Source of the DNA: Pseudomonas viridiflava
GTDB lineage: Bacteria > Pseudomonadota > Gammaproteobacteria > Pseudomonadales > Pseudomonadaceae
Assembly (NCBI RefSeq): GCF_900580865.1
Contig: NZ_UTBZ01000140.1
Coordinates: 186,001 to 250,000 of the forward strand
DNA length: 64,000 nucleotides
Direction: 5' to 3'
Shown here: piece after piece, positions 26,476-34,674 of the stretch
Position numbering within the stretch: the stretch's first letter is position 1
Layout of the letters: each line of letters starts with the position of its first letter
Position numbers and translations under genes: made by a program
Notes under the pieces: generated by a model
Database searches by the model: none
Seen by the model: the letters and a program-made list of their open reading frames with translations, nothing else
Told to the model about the DNA's origin: nothing

Positions 26476-27635
26476 TGGTCGTCGGTTTCTGGCTGCTGGC
26501 GTTGGCGTTGTTCGCCGTGGCCACCCGCGTCGGCCGCCACTTCGGTCTGATCCCGATTGTCAGCCAGTTGTTGCTGGCGAGCTTCGGCTTGCCGCTGCTG
26601 ATGTATTTCTGGATCGAGCCGGGCTGGCAGCTCAGTGGCGCCGAACTGATCGCGCCTGACTGGCTGAAAAACCTCTATAGCCTGAGCTTTGCTTTGCTGC
26701 TCGGGCATATCCTCAGTGATGTGATCGACCTGAAACTGGATCGTCAGAGCGTGAAAATCGCCGTGCCGAGTTTCCTCGTGCCGTTCGCCTGTGGTCTTGC
26801 CGCTGCGTATTGGCTACTGCCGACGCAACCGTGGCTCAACTCGCTGGCCATCGGTCTGGTGTTCGCGATTACCGCGATCCCGGTGCTGTACCTGTATCTG
26901 CGCCACATCGAATATCCGCCGGCCGCCACGCGCCGACTGGTGCAGACCGCGATCCTCATTGATCTGACCTGCTGGACGCTGTTTGGCCTCGCTCAGGGCA
27001 GTCTGCATCTGAGCAGTCTGTTGTTGCCGCTGGGCCTCGCCTGTGTGCCGCTGTTGTTGTGCGTCATCGGCGTACGCCGACCGCTGACCTACAGCCTCGG
27101 TTTTTTCGCGTTGCTGGTGATGGCCGAGCATTACAAACTCAACGCGCTGATCTTCGGCATCGGTTATCTGCTGTGCATGGCCGCGCTGAAACTGCCGCTG
27201 GTGCTGCCATTGCCGGCGCGCTGGATGAGCCGTTTGCAGACGTGGCTGGCGATCCCGCTGATTCTGACGTTCGGCATCGTCCAGATCGACGTGCACAGCG
27301 CCCTCTCCAGCCTTGGTCCGCTGCAATGGGCGGCGCTGTTGATGTTGCCGATTGCCAGTAAACTGCTCGGCAACTGGCTGGGTCTCGGCTGGGCCGGCGC
27401 TTCGTTCGAAGGCGCCAGCCGCTGGCGCGAAAGTGTGCTGCTGAACATTCGCGGCCTCAGCGAAATCGTCTTTCTCAATTTGCTCTTGCAACAACAACTC
27501 ATCACCCCGGCGCTGTACTTCGCGCTGATGCTGATGGGCCTGATCGCGACGCTGCTACCGGCCCTTATCGGCCTGCATCGCGCGCCATTGAATCTGCAAC
27601 ATCCTTTGCCCCGGAGTTCACGTGCCAATCGTTGA
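26472..27635 (+). CDS. Cation/proton antiporter-like membrane protein
   Basis: A 387-residue polytopic protein with about 11 or 12 hydrophobic helices and no soluble C-terminal domain. It resembles the membrane part of CPA2 Na+/H+ or K+/H+ exchangers: AIGLVFAITAIPVLYLYLR corresponds to the central broken-helix motif and NIRGLSEIVFLNLLLQQ to the conserved late helix. The acidic pair expected in a strict antiporter is not obvious in the central motif, so transport function is uncertain. It overlaps the exporter gene by ATGA and the flavoprotein gene by 14 bases, so it belongs to the pigment operon. It may couple or feed the exporter, which is speculation. Confidence 0.75.
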   Translation: MMVVGFWLLALALFAVATRVGRHFGLIPIVSQLLLASFGLPLLMYFWIEPGWQLSGAELIAPDWLKNLYSLSFALLLGHILSDVIDLKLDRQSVKIAVPSFLVPFACGLAAAYWLLPTQPWLNSLAIGLVFAITAIPVLYLYLRHIEYPPAATRRLVQTAILIDLTCWTLFGLAQGSLHLSSLLLPLGLACVPLLLCVIGVRRPLTYSLGFFALLVMAEHYKLNALIFGIGYLLCMAALKLPLVLPLPARWMSRLQTWLAIPLILTFGIVQIDVHSALSSLGPLQWAALLMLPIASKLLGNWLGLGWAGASFEGASRWRESVLLNIRGLSEIVFLNLLLQQQLITPALYFALMLMGLIATLLPALIGLHRAPLNLQHPLPRSSRANR

Positions 27636-28869
27636 AATGGAATCCCGTCAGGTCGTGATCATTGGCGCCGGCCCATCCGGCGCTATCGCTGCGGCGTTGC
27701 TCAAGCGTAAGGGCCACGATGTGCTGGTGATCGAGCGCCAGCACTTTCCGCGCTTTTCGATCGGTGAAAGCCTGCTCAGCCATTGCCTGGATTTCGTCGA
27801 AGAGGCCGGCATGCTTGACGCCGTCAATGCCGCTGGATTCCAGCGCAAGACCGGCGCCGCATTCGCCTGGGGCGAGCGTTACAGTGCCTTTGATTTCGGC
27901 GATACCTTTACCGGCGGCAAGCCGACCACGTTTCAGGTGCAACGCGCCGACTTCGACAAACTGCTGGCCGATCAAGCAGCGCTGCAAGGCGCGGAAATCC
28001 GCTACGGCGATGCCATCGTCAACGTCGATTTCGACCGGGCGAAACCGTTGCTCGACGTGCGCCGCGAGGACGGCAGTGAGTACCGCATCGAAGCGGATTT
28101 CGTTCTCGATGCCAGCGGCTACGGCCGCGTGTTGTCACGACTGCTGGATCTGGAAGCGCCGTCGAATTTCCCGGTGCGCCAGGCAGTCTTCACCCATGTC
28201 GAAGATCACATCGACAACCCGGCGTTCGACCGCGAAAAAATTCTCGTCACCACGCATCCGGAACATCGCGATGTCTGGTTCTGGACGATTCCGTTCAGCA
28301 ACGGTCGTTGCTCGGTCGGCGTGGTCGCCGCCGAGGAACATTTCAAGGGCCGTGACAGCGATCTCGATGCCTGCCTGCGCAGTTTTATCGCCGAAACCCC
28401 AAGCCTTGCCGACGTACTCAACAATGCCGCGTGGGACACCCCGGCACGCACCCTCGGCGGCTACGCGGCCAATGTGAAAACCCTGCACGGTCCAGGCTTC
28501 GCGCTGCTCGGCAACGCGGCGGAATTTCTCGACCCGGTGTTCTCCTCCGGCGTGACCATCGCCATGCGCTCGGCGAGCATGGCCGCGGCGGTTTTGCACC
28601 GTCAGTTGCAAGGTGAAACAGTCGACTGGCAAAGCGAATTTGCCGAACCGCTGAAGCGCGGCGTCGACACTTTCCGCTGCTACGTCGAGGGCTGGTACGC
28701 CGGCACCTTTCAGGACGTGATTTTCTATGAAGACAGCCAGGCGGAAATCCGTCGGATGATCTGTTCGATCCTCGCCGGCTACGCCTGGGATGAGCGCAAT
28801 CCGTTCGTCAGCGAAGCGCGCCGCCGCTTGAAGATGATTTCCGAACTCTGTGCAAAGGACGCCACATGA
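27622..28869 (+). CDS. Halogenase-like FAD-dependent oxidoreductase
   Basis: A 415-residue flavoprotein. The FAD-binding GAGPSG at residues 15-20, PRFSIGESLL at 43-52 and GNAAEFLDPVFSSG are characteristic of the flavin-dependent halogenase group. WFWTIP at 219-224 is an exact WxWxIP halogenase signature, and Lys76 in FQRKTGAAFAWG lies where phenolic halogenases keep the catalytic Lys. It may therefore halogenate, or alternatively oxidise, the aryl head or polyene. Related genes are common in pigment clusters whose products are not all halogenated, so the reaction is unproven. The start is GTG at 27622, with GGAG five bases upstream; ATG at 27637 is an alternative. Confidence 0.87.
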   Translation: MPIVEMESRQVVIIGAGPSGAIAAALLKRKGHDVLVIERQHFPRFSIGESLLSHCLDFVEEAGMLDAVNAAGFQRKTGAAFAWGERYSAFDFGDTFTGGKPTTFQVQRADFDKLLADQAALQGAEIRYGDAIVNVDFDRAKPLLDVRREDGSEYRIEADFVLDASGYGRVLSRLLDLEAPSNFPVRQAVFTHVEDHIDNPAFDREKILVTTHPEHRDVWFWTIPFSNGRCSVGVVAAEEHFKGRDSDLDACLRSFIAETPSLADVLNNAAWDTPARTLGGYAANVKTLHGPGFALLGNAAEFLDPVFSSGVTIAMRSASMAAAVLHRQLQGETVDWQSEFAEPLKRGVDTFRCYVEGWYAGTFQDVIFYEDSQAEIRRMICSILAGYAWDERNPFVSEARRRLKMISELCAKDAT

Positions 28870-29591
28870 ATTACTTGAGCGACAGCTACGTCGAGGAAAC
28901 CCGCTTCGGTTTCTGGTTCCTGCGCAGCCACACCTGGCAGCACCATGTGTTGCGGGTGGCGATCAATGATTTGCGTGGCTTGTTCAGTGAAGCGCTGCCG
29001 GAACATCCGGTGCTGCTGGACGCCGGTTGCGGTCAAGGCAAGTCATTCGGTCATCTGCGCCAGACCTTCGCGCCCCAGCGTTTGATCGGCGTCGATGCCG
29101 ACCCGCACAGCCTTGAATTGAGCGGCGCAGAAGCGGCGCGTCTGGATCTGGACGTGGAACTGATCGGCAGTGACTGCGCGACGCTCAAGGTGCCGGACGC
29201 CAGTGTCGATCTGCTGTTCTGCCATCAGACTTTTCATCATCTGGTCGAGCAGGAAAAAGCCCTGGCCGAGTTTTATCGGGTGCTGAAACCGGGTGGCTAT
29301 CTGCTGTTCGCCGAATCCACCGAGGCTTACATTGATACGTGGGTGATCCGCTGGCTGTTCCGCCATCCGATGCATGTGCAGAAGAGTGCGGCGCAGTATC
29401 TGCAGATGATTCGCGGGCAGGGTTTCGAATTTGCCGAGCGCAATGTTTCCTACCCATATCTGTGGTGGAGCCGGTCGAAGGATTTTGGCTTGCTGGAGCG
29501 GTTTGGGGTGCGCAAGCCGAAACCGTTTGGCGAGCGCGAAGAGACGTTGGTGAACGTTGTCGCGCGTAAACCGCTGGCAGAGGTTTCCTGA
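28866..29591 (+). CDS. SAM-dependent methyltransferase of the aryl-polyene cluster
   Basis: A 241-residue class I methyltransferase. VLLDAGCGQGKSFGHL (about residues 48-63) is SAM motif I, GVDADPHSLELS motif II, and VLKPGGYLLFAEST motif III. The known aryl-polyene head group carries a ring methyl group, and this enzyme is the natural candidate. It overlaps the flavoprotein by ATGA. Its stop codon TGA at 29589-29591 overlaps an ATG that leads straight into a REP element. Confidence 0.91.
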   Translation: MNYLSDSYVEETRFGFWFLRSHTWQHHVLRVAINDLRGLFSEALPEHPVLLDAGCGQGKSFGHLRQTFAPQRLIGVDADPHSLELSGAEAARLDLDVELIGSDCATLKVPDASVDLLFCHQTFHHLVEQEKALAEFYRVLKPGGYLLFAESTEAYIDTWVIRWLFRHPMHVQKSAAQYLQMIRGQGFEFAERNVSYPYLWWSRSKDFGLLERFGVRKPKPFGEREETLVNVVARKPLAEVS

Positions 29592-29605
29592 TGTACACAA
29601 ATCCT

Positions 29606-29695
29606 TGTAGGAGTGAGCCTGCTCGCGATAGCGGTGGGTCAGCCAACCTGTATTTTGAATGTGCGACCGCTATCGCGAGCAGGCTCACTCCTACA
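29606..29695. repeat. REP-type palindrome at the start of the DUF3261 gene
   Basis: Inverted arms TGTAGGAGTGAGCCTGCTCG and CGAGCAGGCTCACTCCTACA separate the methyltransferase stop from the lipoprotein signal sequence. The element is open in the lipoprotein frame, where it encodes CRSEPARD and ASRLTPT, peptides typical of translated Pseudomonas REPs. Confidence 0.88.
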
Positions 29696-29704
29696 GTGAC
29701 CGCG

Positions 29705-30187
29705 GTGTGGCGACTTTTTGTGGTCGGCTTGATGCTTTTGTTAAGTGCCTGCGCCAGCCAGGCGCCGCTACCGGCGAGCAACCCAACGTTGCCCCTGCCG
29801 CTGCAATTGCACATCGAACGCCAACAAGCCGAACAACGCCAGGACTGGCTGCTGGTGATCCAGCGCGAAGGCCCGGGCATCCGCTGGTCGATGATGGACC
29901 CGCTGGGCATTCCACAAGCGCGTCAGCAACTGATCGACGGCCACTGGCAGGCTGATGGGCTGCTGCCGCCGAACCCGGAAGCCCGGGAATTGTTTGCTGC
30001 GCTGCTGTTCGCTCTGACCCCGTCCGGCGAACTGCTGCGCAATTACCCCGCCGCGCAACAACAGGGACAGCAACGTTCTCTGCCAGCGCGTTGGGATATC
30101 CACTATGCACAACCGTTGAGCTTCGAATTGAACCTGCCTCAAGGCCCGCACTATCGCGTTTCTCCGCTGAGTAAACCGACGCCATGA
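29705..30187 (+). CDS. DUF3261-family outer-membrane lipoprotein of the aryl-polyene cluster
   Basis: Lipoprotein of about 160 residues. The signal sequence WRLFVVGLMLLLSAC ends in a clear lipobox. The mature part (QDWLLVIQREGPGIRWSMMD, PLGIPQARQQLIDGHWQADG) matches the DUF3261 family that accompanies the LolA-like and MMPL proteins in aryl-polyene clusters. It probably receives the pigment at the outer membrane. The start is set at GTG 29705, which gives a normal short signal peptide. An ATG at 29591 is in frame but would place 38 REP-encoded residues ahead of the signal peptide. The stop overlaps the ketosynthase ATG. Confidence 0.8.
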   Translation: MWRLFVVGLMLLLSACASQAPLPASNPTLPLPLQLHIERQQAEQRQDWLLVIQREGPGIRWSMMDPLGIPQARQQLIDGHWQADGLLPPNPEARELFAALLFALTPSGELLRNYPAAQQQGQQRSLPARWDIHYAQPLSFELNLPQGPHYRVSPLSKPTP

Positions 30188-31380
30188 CCGCTTACCTGAA
30201 TGCCCTCGGCGTGATCTGCGCCCTGGGCCGCGACAAGCAAGCCGTCGCGCGCAACCTGTTCGCCGGCGACTGCTCAGGCATGCGCCGCGAGTCCGGCTGG
30301 GTGCCGGAGCGTGAGTTGCCAGTCGCGGCCGTCCCAGGCGAACTGGCGCCGATCCCGGCAGAGCTCGCCGATCAGCGCAGCCGCAATAATCAGCTGTTGC
30401 TGGAAGCGGCGTTGCAGATTCGCGATGACATTGATCAAGCGATCCAGACCTACGGCCGCGACCGCATCGGTGTCGTGCTCGGCACCAGCACTTCGGGCAT
30501 TGACGAGGCCAGCCGTAGTCTGGCGCATTACATTCGCGAGCAGCGGTTCCCCGCCGAATACGACTATCGGCAACAGGAACTCGGCGCCCCGGCCAATTTC
30601 CTTGCCGATTGGCTGCAACTCAGCGGCCCGGCGTATGTGATTTCCACGGCGTGCACCTCCAGCGCCCGTGCACTGATGAGCGCTCAGCGTTTACTCGATC
30701 TGGGCGTGTGCGACGCGGTGCTGTGCGGCGGCGTCGACAGCCTGTGCAAACTGACCCTCAACGGTTTCTCGTCACTCGAAGCGATGTCCGACGAGCGCTG
30801 CAATCCGTTCTCGGCCAACCGCAGCGGTATCAATATCGGCGAAGCGGCGGTGCTGTTCGTGATGAGCAAACAACCCGGTGAAGGCCCGGCCATTGCCTTG
30901 CTCGGCGCCGGCGCCAGTTCCGACGCCCACCACATTTCCGCCCCTGAGCCGACCGGGCGCGGTGCCCTGCAAGCGATGCAGAAAGCCTTGAGCCGCGCGC
31001 ACCTGCAAGCGACGCAGATCAACTATCTGAACCTGCACGGCACCGCGACCCAACACAACGACGCCATGGAAAGTCTGGCGGTCGCCGAACTGTTTCCCGA
31101 GGGCGTCGCCTGCTCATCGACCAAACCGATGACCGGCCATACCCTCGGCGCGGCCGGCGCGCTGGAAGCGGCGTTCTGCTGGTTGAGCCTGAGCGCCGAC
31201 AACCCCGCTCACGCCTTGCCGCCGCACGTCTGGGACGCTCAGGCCGATCCCGCGTTGCCGCCGTTGCGCTGGGTGACCGCGAGCGAGCGCCTGACGTCCA
31301 TTGCACCCAGCTACCTGATGAGCAACTCGTTTGCCTTCGGCGGCAACAACGTCAGCCTGATTATCGGAGACGCCCCATGA
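30184..31380 (+). CDS. Beta-ketoacyl-ACP synthase 1 of the aryl-polyene cluster
   Basis: A 398-residue FabB/FabF-type condensing enzyme. The full Cys-His-His set is visible: Cys157 in STACTSSARALMSA, the His in LNLHGTATQHND and the His in KPMTGHTLGAAGALEA. It should extend the aryl starter or growing polyene with malonyl-ACP. The chain-length-factor-like protein at 15621 is a possible partner. ATGA overlaps join it to both neighbours. Confidence 0.93.
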   Translation: MTAYLNALGVICALGRDKQAVARNLFAGDCSGMRRESGWVPERELPVAAVPGELAPIPAELADQRSRNNQLLLEAALQIRDDIDQAIQTYGRDRIGVVLGTSTSGIDEASRSLAHYIREQRFPAEYDYRQQELGAPANFLADWLQLSGPAYVISTACTSSARALMSAQRLLDLGVCDAVLCGGVDSLCKLTLNGFSSLEAMSDERCNPFSANRSGINIGEAAVLFVMSKQPGEGPAIALLGAGASSDAHHISAPEPTGRGALQAMQKALSRAHLQATQINYLNLHGTATQHNDAMESLAVAELFPEGVACSSTKPMTGHTLGAAGALEAAFCWLSLSADNPAHALPPHVWDAQADPALPPLRWVTASERLTSIAPSYLMSNSFAFGGNNVSLIIGDAP

Positions 31381-31841
31381 CTGATTGGCCGCTCGCCGAA
31401 CTGCTGCCCCATGCGGGCGACATGATTCTGATCGACAGCATCACAAGCTTTGACGACGAGCAGATTTACACCCGCCTCACGGTCAAGCCCGATGGCTTGT
31501 TCAATCTGCCCGACGGCAGCCTCCCAGCCTGGGTCGGCATCGAGCTGATGGCGCAGAGCGTCGCCGCGTTTGCCGGTTGCCACGCGCGGCAGAAAGGCAA
31601 TCCGGTGGAGCTGGGCTTTCTGCTCGGCACACGCAAGTTCGAGTGCAACGTCGAAGCCTTTCCCGCCGGCAGCGAACTGACCATCCATGGCCTGCGCTCG
31701 CTGGAAGACGACAACGGCATGGGCGTGTTCGAATGCCATATCAACGGCGCCGGCATTCACGCCAGCGCACGCCTGAACGTGTTCCGTCCGCCTCAGGTCA
31801 CTCAATATCTGCAACAGACACAGGAGTCGAACGATGACTGA
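31377..31841 (+). CDS. 3-hydroxyacyl-ACP dehydratase (ApeP-like) of the aryl-polyene cluster
   Basis: A 154-residue hotdog protein. LLPHAGDMILIDSI carries the catalytic-type His, and LPAWVGIELMAQSVAAFAGCHA the central helix of the FabA/FabZ fold. It would dehydrate the beta-hydroxy intermediate to the enoyl form; since no enoyl reductase is encoded here, the double bonds persist and build the polyene. It is distinct from the hotdog domain fused to the ligase at 18175, so the cluster has two dehydratase units, as known for aryl polyenes. Confidence 0.91.
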   Translation: MTDWPLAELLPHAGDMILIDSITSFDDEQIYTRLTVKPDGLFNLPDGSLPAWVGIELMAQSVAAFAGCHARQKGNPVELGFLLGTRKFECNVEAFPAGSELTIHGLRSLEDDNGMGVFECHINGAGIHASARLNVFRPPQVTQYLQQTQESNDD

Positions 31842-32562
31842 ATCCGTACTGGTCACCGGCTCCAGCCGTGGCATCGGCCGCGCCATTGCCTTGCGTCTGG
31901 CGCAGGCCGGGCACGATATCGTCCTGCATTGCCGCAGCGGCGTGACTGAGGCGCAAGGCGTTCAGGCGGAAATCGAAGCGCTGGGGCGCAAGGCGCGCAT
32001 CCTGCAATTCGACGTAGCCGACCGCGAAACCTGCAAAACCATTCTCGAAGCCGACGTCGAAAGCCACGGCGCCTATTACGGTGTGGTGCTCAATGCTGGC
32101 CTGACCCGCGACGGCGCGTTTCCGGCGCTGAGCGATGACGATTGGGACGTGGTGTTGCGCACCAACCTCGACGGTTTCTACAACGTTCTGCACCCGGTGA
32201 TGATGCCGATGATCCGCCGCCGCGCCGCCGGGCGCATTGTTTGCATTACCTCGGTGTCGGGGCTGATCGGCAACCGTGGCCAGGTCAATTACAGCGCTTC
32301 CAAGGCTGGCGTGATCGGCGCTGCAAAGGCGTTGGCGATCGAGCTGGGCAAGCGCAAAATCACCGTTAACTGCGTCGCACCGGGCCTGATCGACACGGCG
32401 ATGCTGGATGAAAACGTGCCGGTGGAAGAATTGATGAAGATGATCCCCGCGCAACGCATGGGCACCCCGGAAGAGGTGGCCAGTGCGGTGAATTTCCTGA
32501 TGTCGGCGGAAGCCTCGTACATCACCCGCCAGGTGCTGGCGGTCAACGGAGGCTTGTGCTGA
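31834..32562 (+). CDS. 3-ketoacyl-ACP reductase (FabG-like) of the aryl-polyene cluster
   Basis: A 242-residue short-chain dehydrogenase. The NADPH loop TGSSRGIGRA (about residues 7-16), the NAG motif in VVLNAGLTRDGAF and the catalytic Ser-Tyr-Lys in ITSVSGLIGNRG and NYSASKAGV are complete. It would reduce the beta-keto group after each condensation. It overlaps the dehydratase by 8 bases, and its TGA overlaps the next ATG. Confidence 0.94.
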   Translation: MTESVLVTGSSRGIGRAIALRLAQAGHDIVLHCRSGVTEAQGVQAEIEALGRKARILQFDVADRETCKTILEADVESHGAYYGVVLNAGLTRDGAFPALSDDDWDVVLRTNLDGFYNVLHPVMMPMIRRRAAGRIVCITSVSGLIGNRGQVNYSASKAGVIGAAKALAIELGKRKITVNCVAPGLIDTAMLDENVPVEELMKMIPAQRMGTPEEVASAVNFLMSAEASYITRQVLAVNGGLC

Positions 32563-33788
32563 TGAAGCGCGTCGTCGTCACCGGCATGGCCGGCATCACC
32601 TCGCTGGGCAGCGACTGGCAGACCATCGCCGGCAACTTCGCGGCCAACCGCAGCGGCATCCGCCGCATGGACGAGTGGGATCGTTTCAGCGAACTCAACA
32701 CGCGTCTGGCCGGGCCGATCGATGACTTCGCAGTGCCCGCGCACTGGACGCGCAAGCAGTTGCGCAGCATGGGCCGGGTGTCGCGGCTGGCGGTCGGCGC
32801 GGCGGAAAAGGCCCTGGCTGACGCCGGTTTGCTCGGTGACGAATCGATCAAGGACGGCCGCATGGGCGTGGCCTGTGGTTCGTCCACCGGCAGCACCGAC
32901 GAGATCAAAGCGTTCGGCAACATGCTGCTCAACTCGGTCGCCGAGGGCCTCAACGCCAACTCCTACGTGCGGATGATGCCGCACACCACCGCCGCCAACA
33001 TCAGCATCTTCTTTGGCCTGACCGGGCGGCTGATCCCGACGTCCAGCGCCTGCACCAGCGGCAGTCAGGGCATCGGTTACGCCTACGAGGCGATCAAGTT
33101 CGGCCGCCTGCCGTTGATGCTCGCCGGCGGCGCCGAAGAGCTGTGCCCTACCGAGGCCATGGTCTTCGATGCGCTCTACGCCACCAGCCTGAAAAACGAT
33201 GCGCCACAGACCAGTCCACGCCCGTACGACAAGGGCCGCGATGGTCTGGTCATCGGTGAAGGTGGCGGCATGCTGGTCCTCGAAGAGCTGGAACACGCCC
33301 TCGCCCGTGGTGCGCGCATCCACGCCGAGATCGTCGGTTTCGGCAGCAACGCCGACGGCCAGCACACCACCCGCCCGGAACAAGTGACCATGCGCCGCGC
33401 AATGGAACTGGCGCTGGAAGACGCCGGCCTGACCCCGGATGCCATCGGTTACGTCAATGGCCACGGCACCGCTACAGAACAGGGCGACATTGCCGAAACA
33501 CTGGCGACCAGCAGTTTGTTCGGTGAACGCATGCCGATCAGCTCGCAGAAGAGTTTCCTCGGCCACACCCTCGGCGCCTGCGGCGCGCTGGAGTCGTGGT
33601 TCAGCATCGAGATGATGAACCGTGACCTGTACGTGCACACGTTCAACCTCGACGAAGTCGATCCGCACTGCGGCAAACTCGATTACCTGCGCGGCGAATT
33701 CCGCCAGATGCATCACGACTACGTGATGAACAACAATTTCGCTTTTGGTGGCGTCAACACCTCGTTGATTTTCCGCCGCTGGCACTGA
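32562..33788 (+). CDS. Beta-ketoacyl-ACP synthase 2 of the aryl-polyene cluster
   Basis: A 408-residue FabF-type condensing enzyme with Cys164 in TSSACTSGSQGIGYA, the His in VNGHGTATEQGD and the His in KSFLGHTLGACGALES. It is the last biosynthetic gene of the operon and the second complete ketosynthase, so the two enzymes may divide initiation and elongation. The start ATG at 32562 has GGAGG ten bases upstream; an in-frame codon 6 bases earlier is less well placed. Confidence 0.93.
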   Translation: MKRVVVTGMAGITSLGSDWQTIAGNFAANRSGIRRMDEWDRFSELNTRLAGPIDDFAVPAHWTRKQLRSMGRVSRLAVGAAEKALADAGLLGDESIKDGRMGVACGSSTGSTDEIKAFGNMLLNSVAEGLNANSYVRMMPHTTAANISIFFGLTGRLIPTSSACTSGSQGIGYAYEAIKFGRLPLMLAGGAEELCPTEAMVFDALYATSLKNDAPQTSPRPYDKGRDGLVIGEGGGMLVLEELEHALARGARIHAEIVGFGSNADGQHTTRPEQVTMRRAMELALEDAGLTPDAIGYVNGHGTATEQGDIAETLATSSLFGERMPISSQKSFLGHTLGACGALESWFSIEMMNRDLYVHTFNLDEVDPHCGKLDYLRGEFRQMHHDYVMNNNFAFGGVNTSLIFRRWH

Positions 33789-33813
33789 CCGCAACACCTT
33801 TGGAGTGAAGGGA

Positions 33814-34617
33814 ATGACTCAGTTTCACCGCATCGCCGCCCTGTTGGCACTGGCTTTTGTGCTCGGCGGTTGCACCAGCAAACCGGTTTACAACGCCAAG
33901 GAAGAGTTCTCACCCAACCTCGGCTTCACCCAGCAACAGATGAGCCGCGCGATCGTCACCGCGCTCAATGACCGTCAATGGGTCGTGCAATCGGTGCGTC
34001 CGGGCATGATCAAAGCGGCGATCACCGTGCGCGGTCGCCATCACGCCGAAGTCGATATTCCGTTCACCCCGACCTCGTTCGAAATCGACTACCGCAGCAG
34101 CTACGGCCTCGATGCCAAGAACGGCAAGATCCACGGCAACTACAACCGCTGGGTCAACCGCCTGCGCGACAACGTGCTCAAAGAGCTGTCGATCAACCCG
34201 GACATCGAAGCCGTCAACAACCTCGGCATCATCAAACAGGGCGCCGACGAGCCGACGTACCTGAGCTTCCGTGAAGGCGTCAAACGCGCCACCGACGCCG
34301 GCCTGCTCGACGGCAGCGTGAAGTTCTACCTGGCCGGCGAAACGCTGCCAAAACAGGTACGCAAACTCGACACCGTGAGCAGCAGCCGCAAGACCAACGG
34401 CTCGAACAAATCCGACGAAGACGCCTGCTTCTGGGCCCTGCAATCGGCACTGGCAACCCTGCAGAACGCCGCGAAGAACGCCGACGCCAACGCGGTGATC
34501 AACATCGCCAGCGTCGACCAGCGTGATCTGTACAAGGACACTGAAAAATTCCAGTGCCGTGCCGGGCTGGTGGTGTCGAGCGTCGCGCTGCGCGGGGACT
34601 TGGCGCACGTGGATTGA
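33814..34617 (+). CDS. Putative lipoprotein of unknown function
   Basis: A 267-residue exported protein. The signal peptide IAALLALAFVLGGC ends in a lipobox with Cys about residue 18. The N-terminal half (about 20-150) has no recognised domain. The C-terminal ~110 residues, from LLDGSVKFYLAGETLPKQV to RAGLVVSSVALRGDL, are plainly related to the whole mature protein encoded at 35381. Such proteins are often labelled excinuclease ATPase subunit in Pseudomonas, a name with no support from any ATPase motif here. It starts 26 bases after the pigment operon, so read-through is possible. The ATG at 33814 follows GGAGTGAAGGGA. A perfect hairpin follows. Confidence 0.83.
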   Translation: MTQFHRIAALLALAFVLGGCTSKPVYNAKEEFSPNLGFTQQQMSRAIVTALNDRQWVVQSVRPGMIKAAITVRGRHHAEVDIPFTPTSFEIDYRSSYGLDAKNGKIHGNYNRWVNRLRDNVLKELSINPDIEAVNNLGIIKQGADEPTYLSFREGVKRATDAGLLDGSVKFYLAGETLPKQVRKLDTVSSSRKTNGSNKSDEDACFWALQSALATLQNAAKNADANAVINIASVDQRDLYKDTEKFQCRAGLVVSSVALRGDLAHVD

Positions 34618-34632
34618 GGGGATTGTAGAAAC

Positions 34633-34662
34633 GACAAAGGGCGCCATTCGGCGCCCTTTGTC
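34633..34662. terminator. Bidirectional hairpin terminator
   Basis: Perfect 13-bp stem GACAAAGGGCGCC/GGCGCCCTTTGTC with a 4-base loop (ATTC), 15 bases past the lipoprotein stop and 12 bases past the convergent antitoxin stop. It could serve both genes, although the T runs are short. Confidence 0.8.
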
Positions 34663-34674
34663 ATTCAGCCCGGA

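Noticed and set aside
29591..29704. N-terminal extension of the DUF3261 lipoprotein as real protein
   Set aside because: It is the translation of a REP element and would place the lipoprotein signal sequence in the interior, where it should not work.
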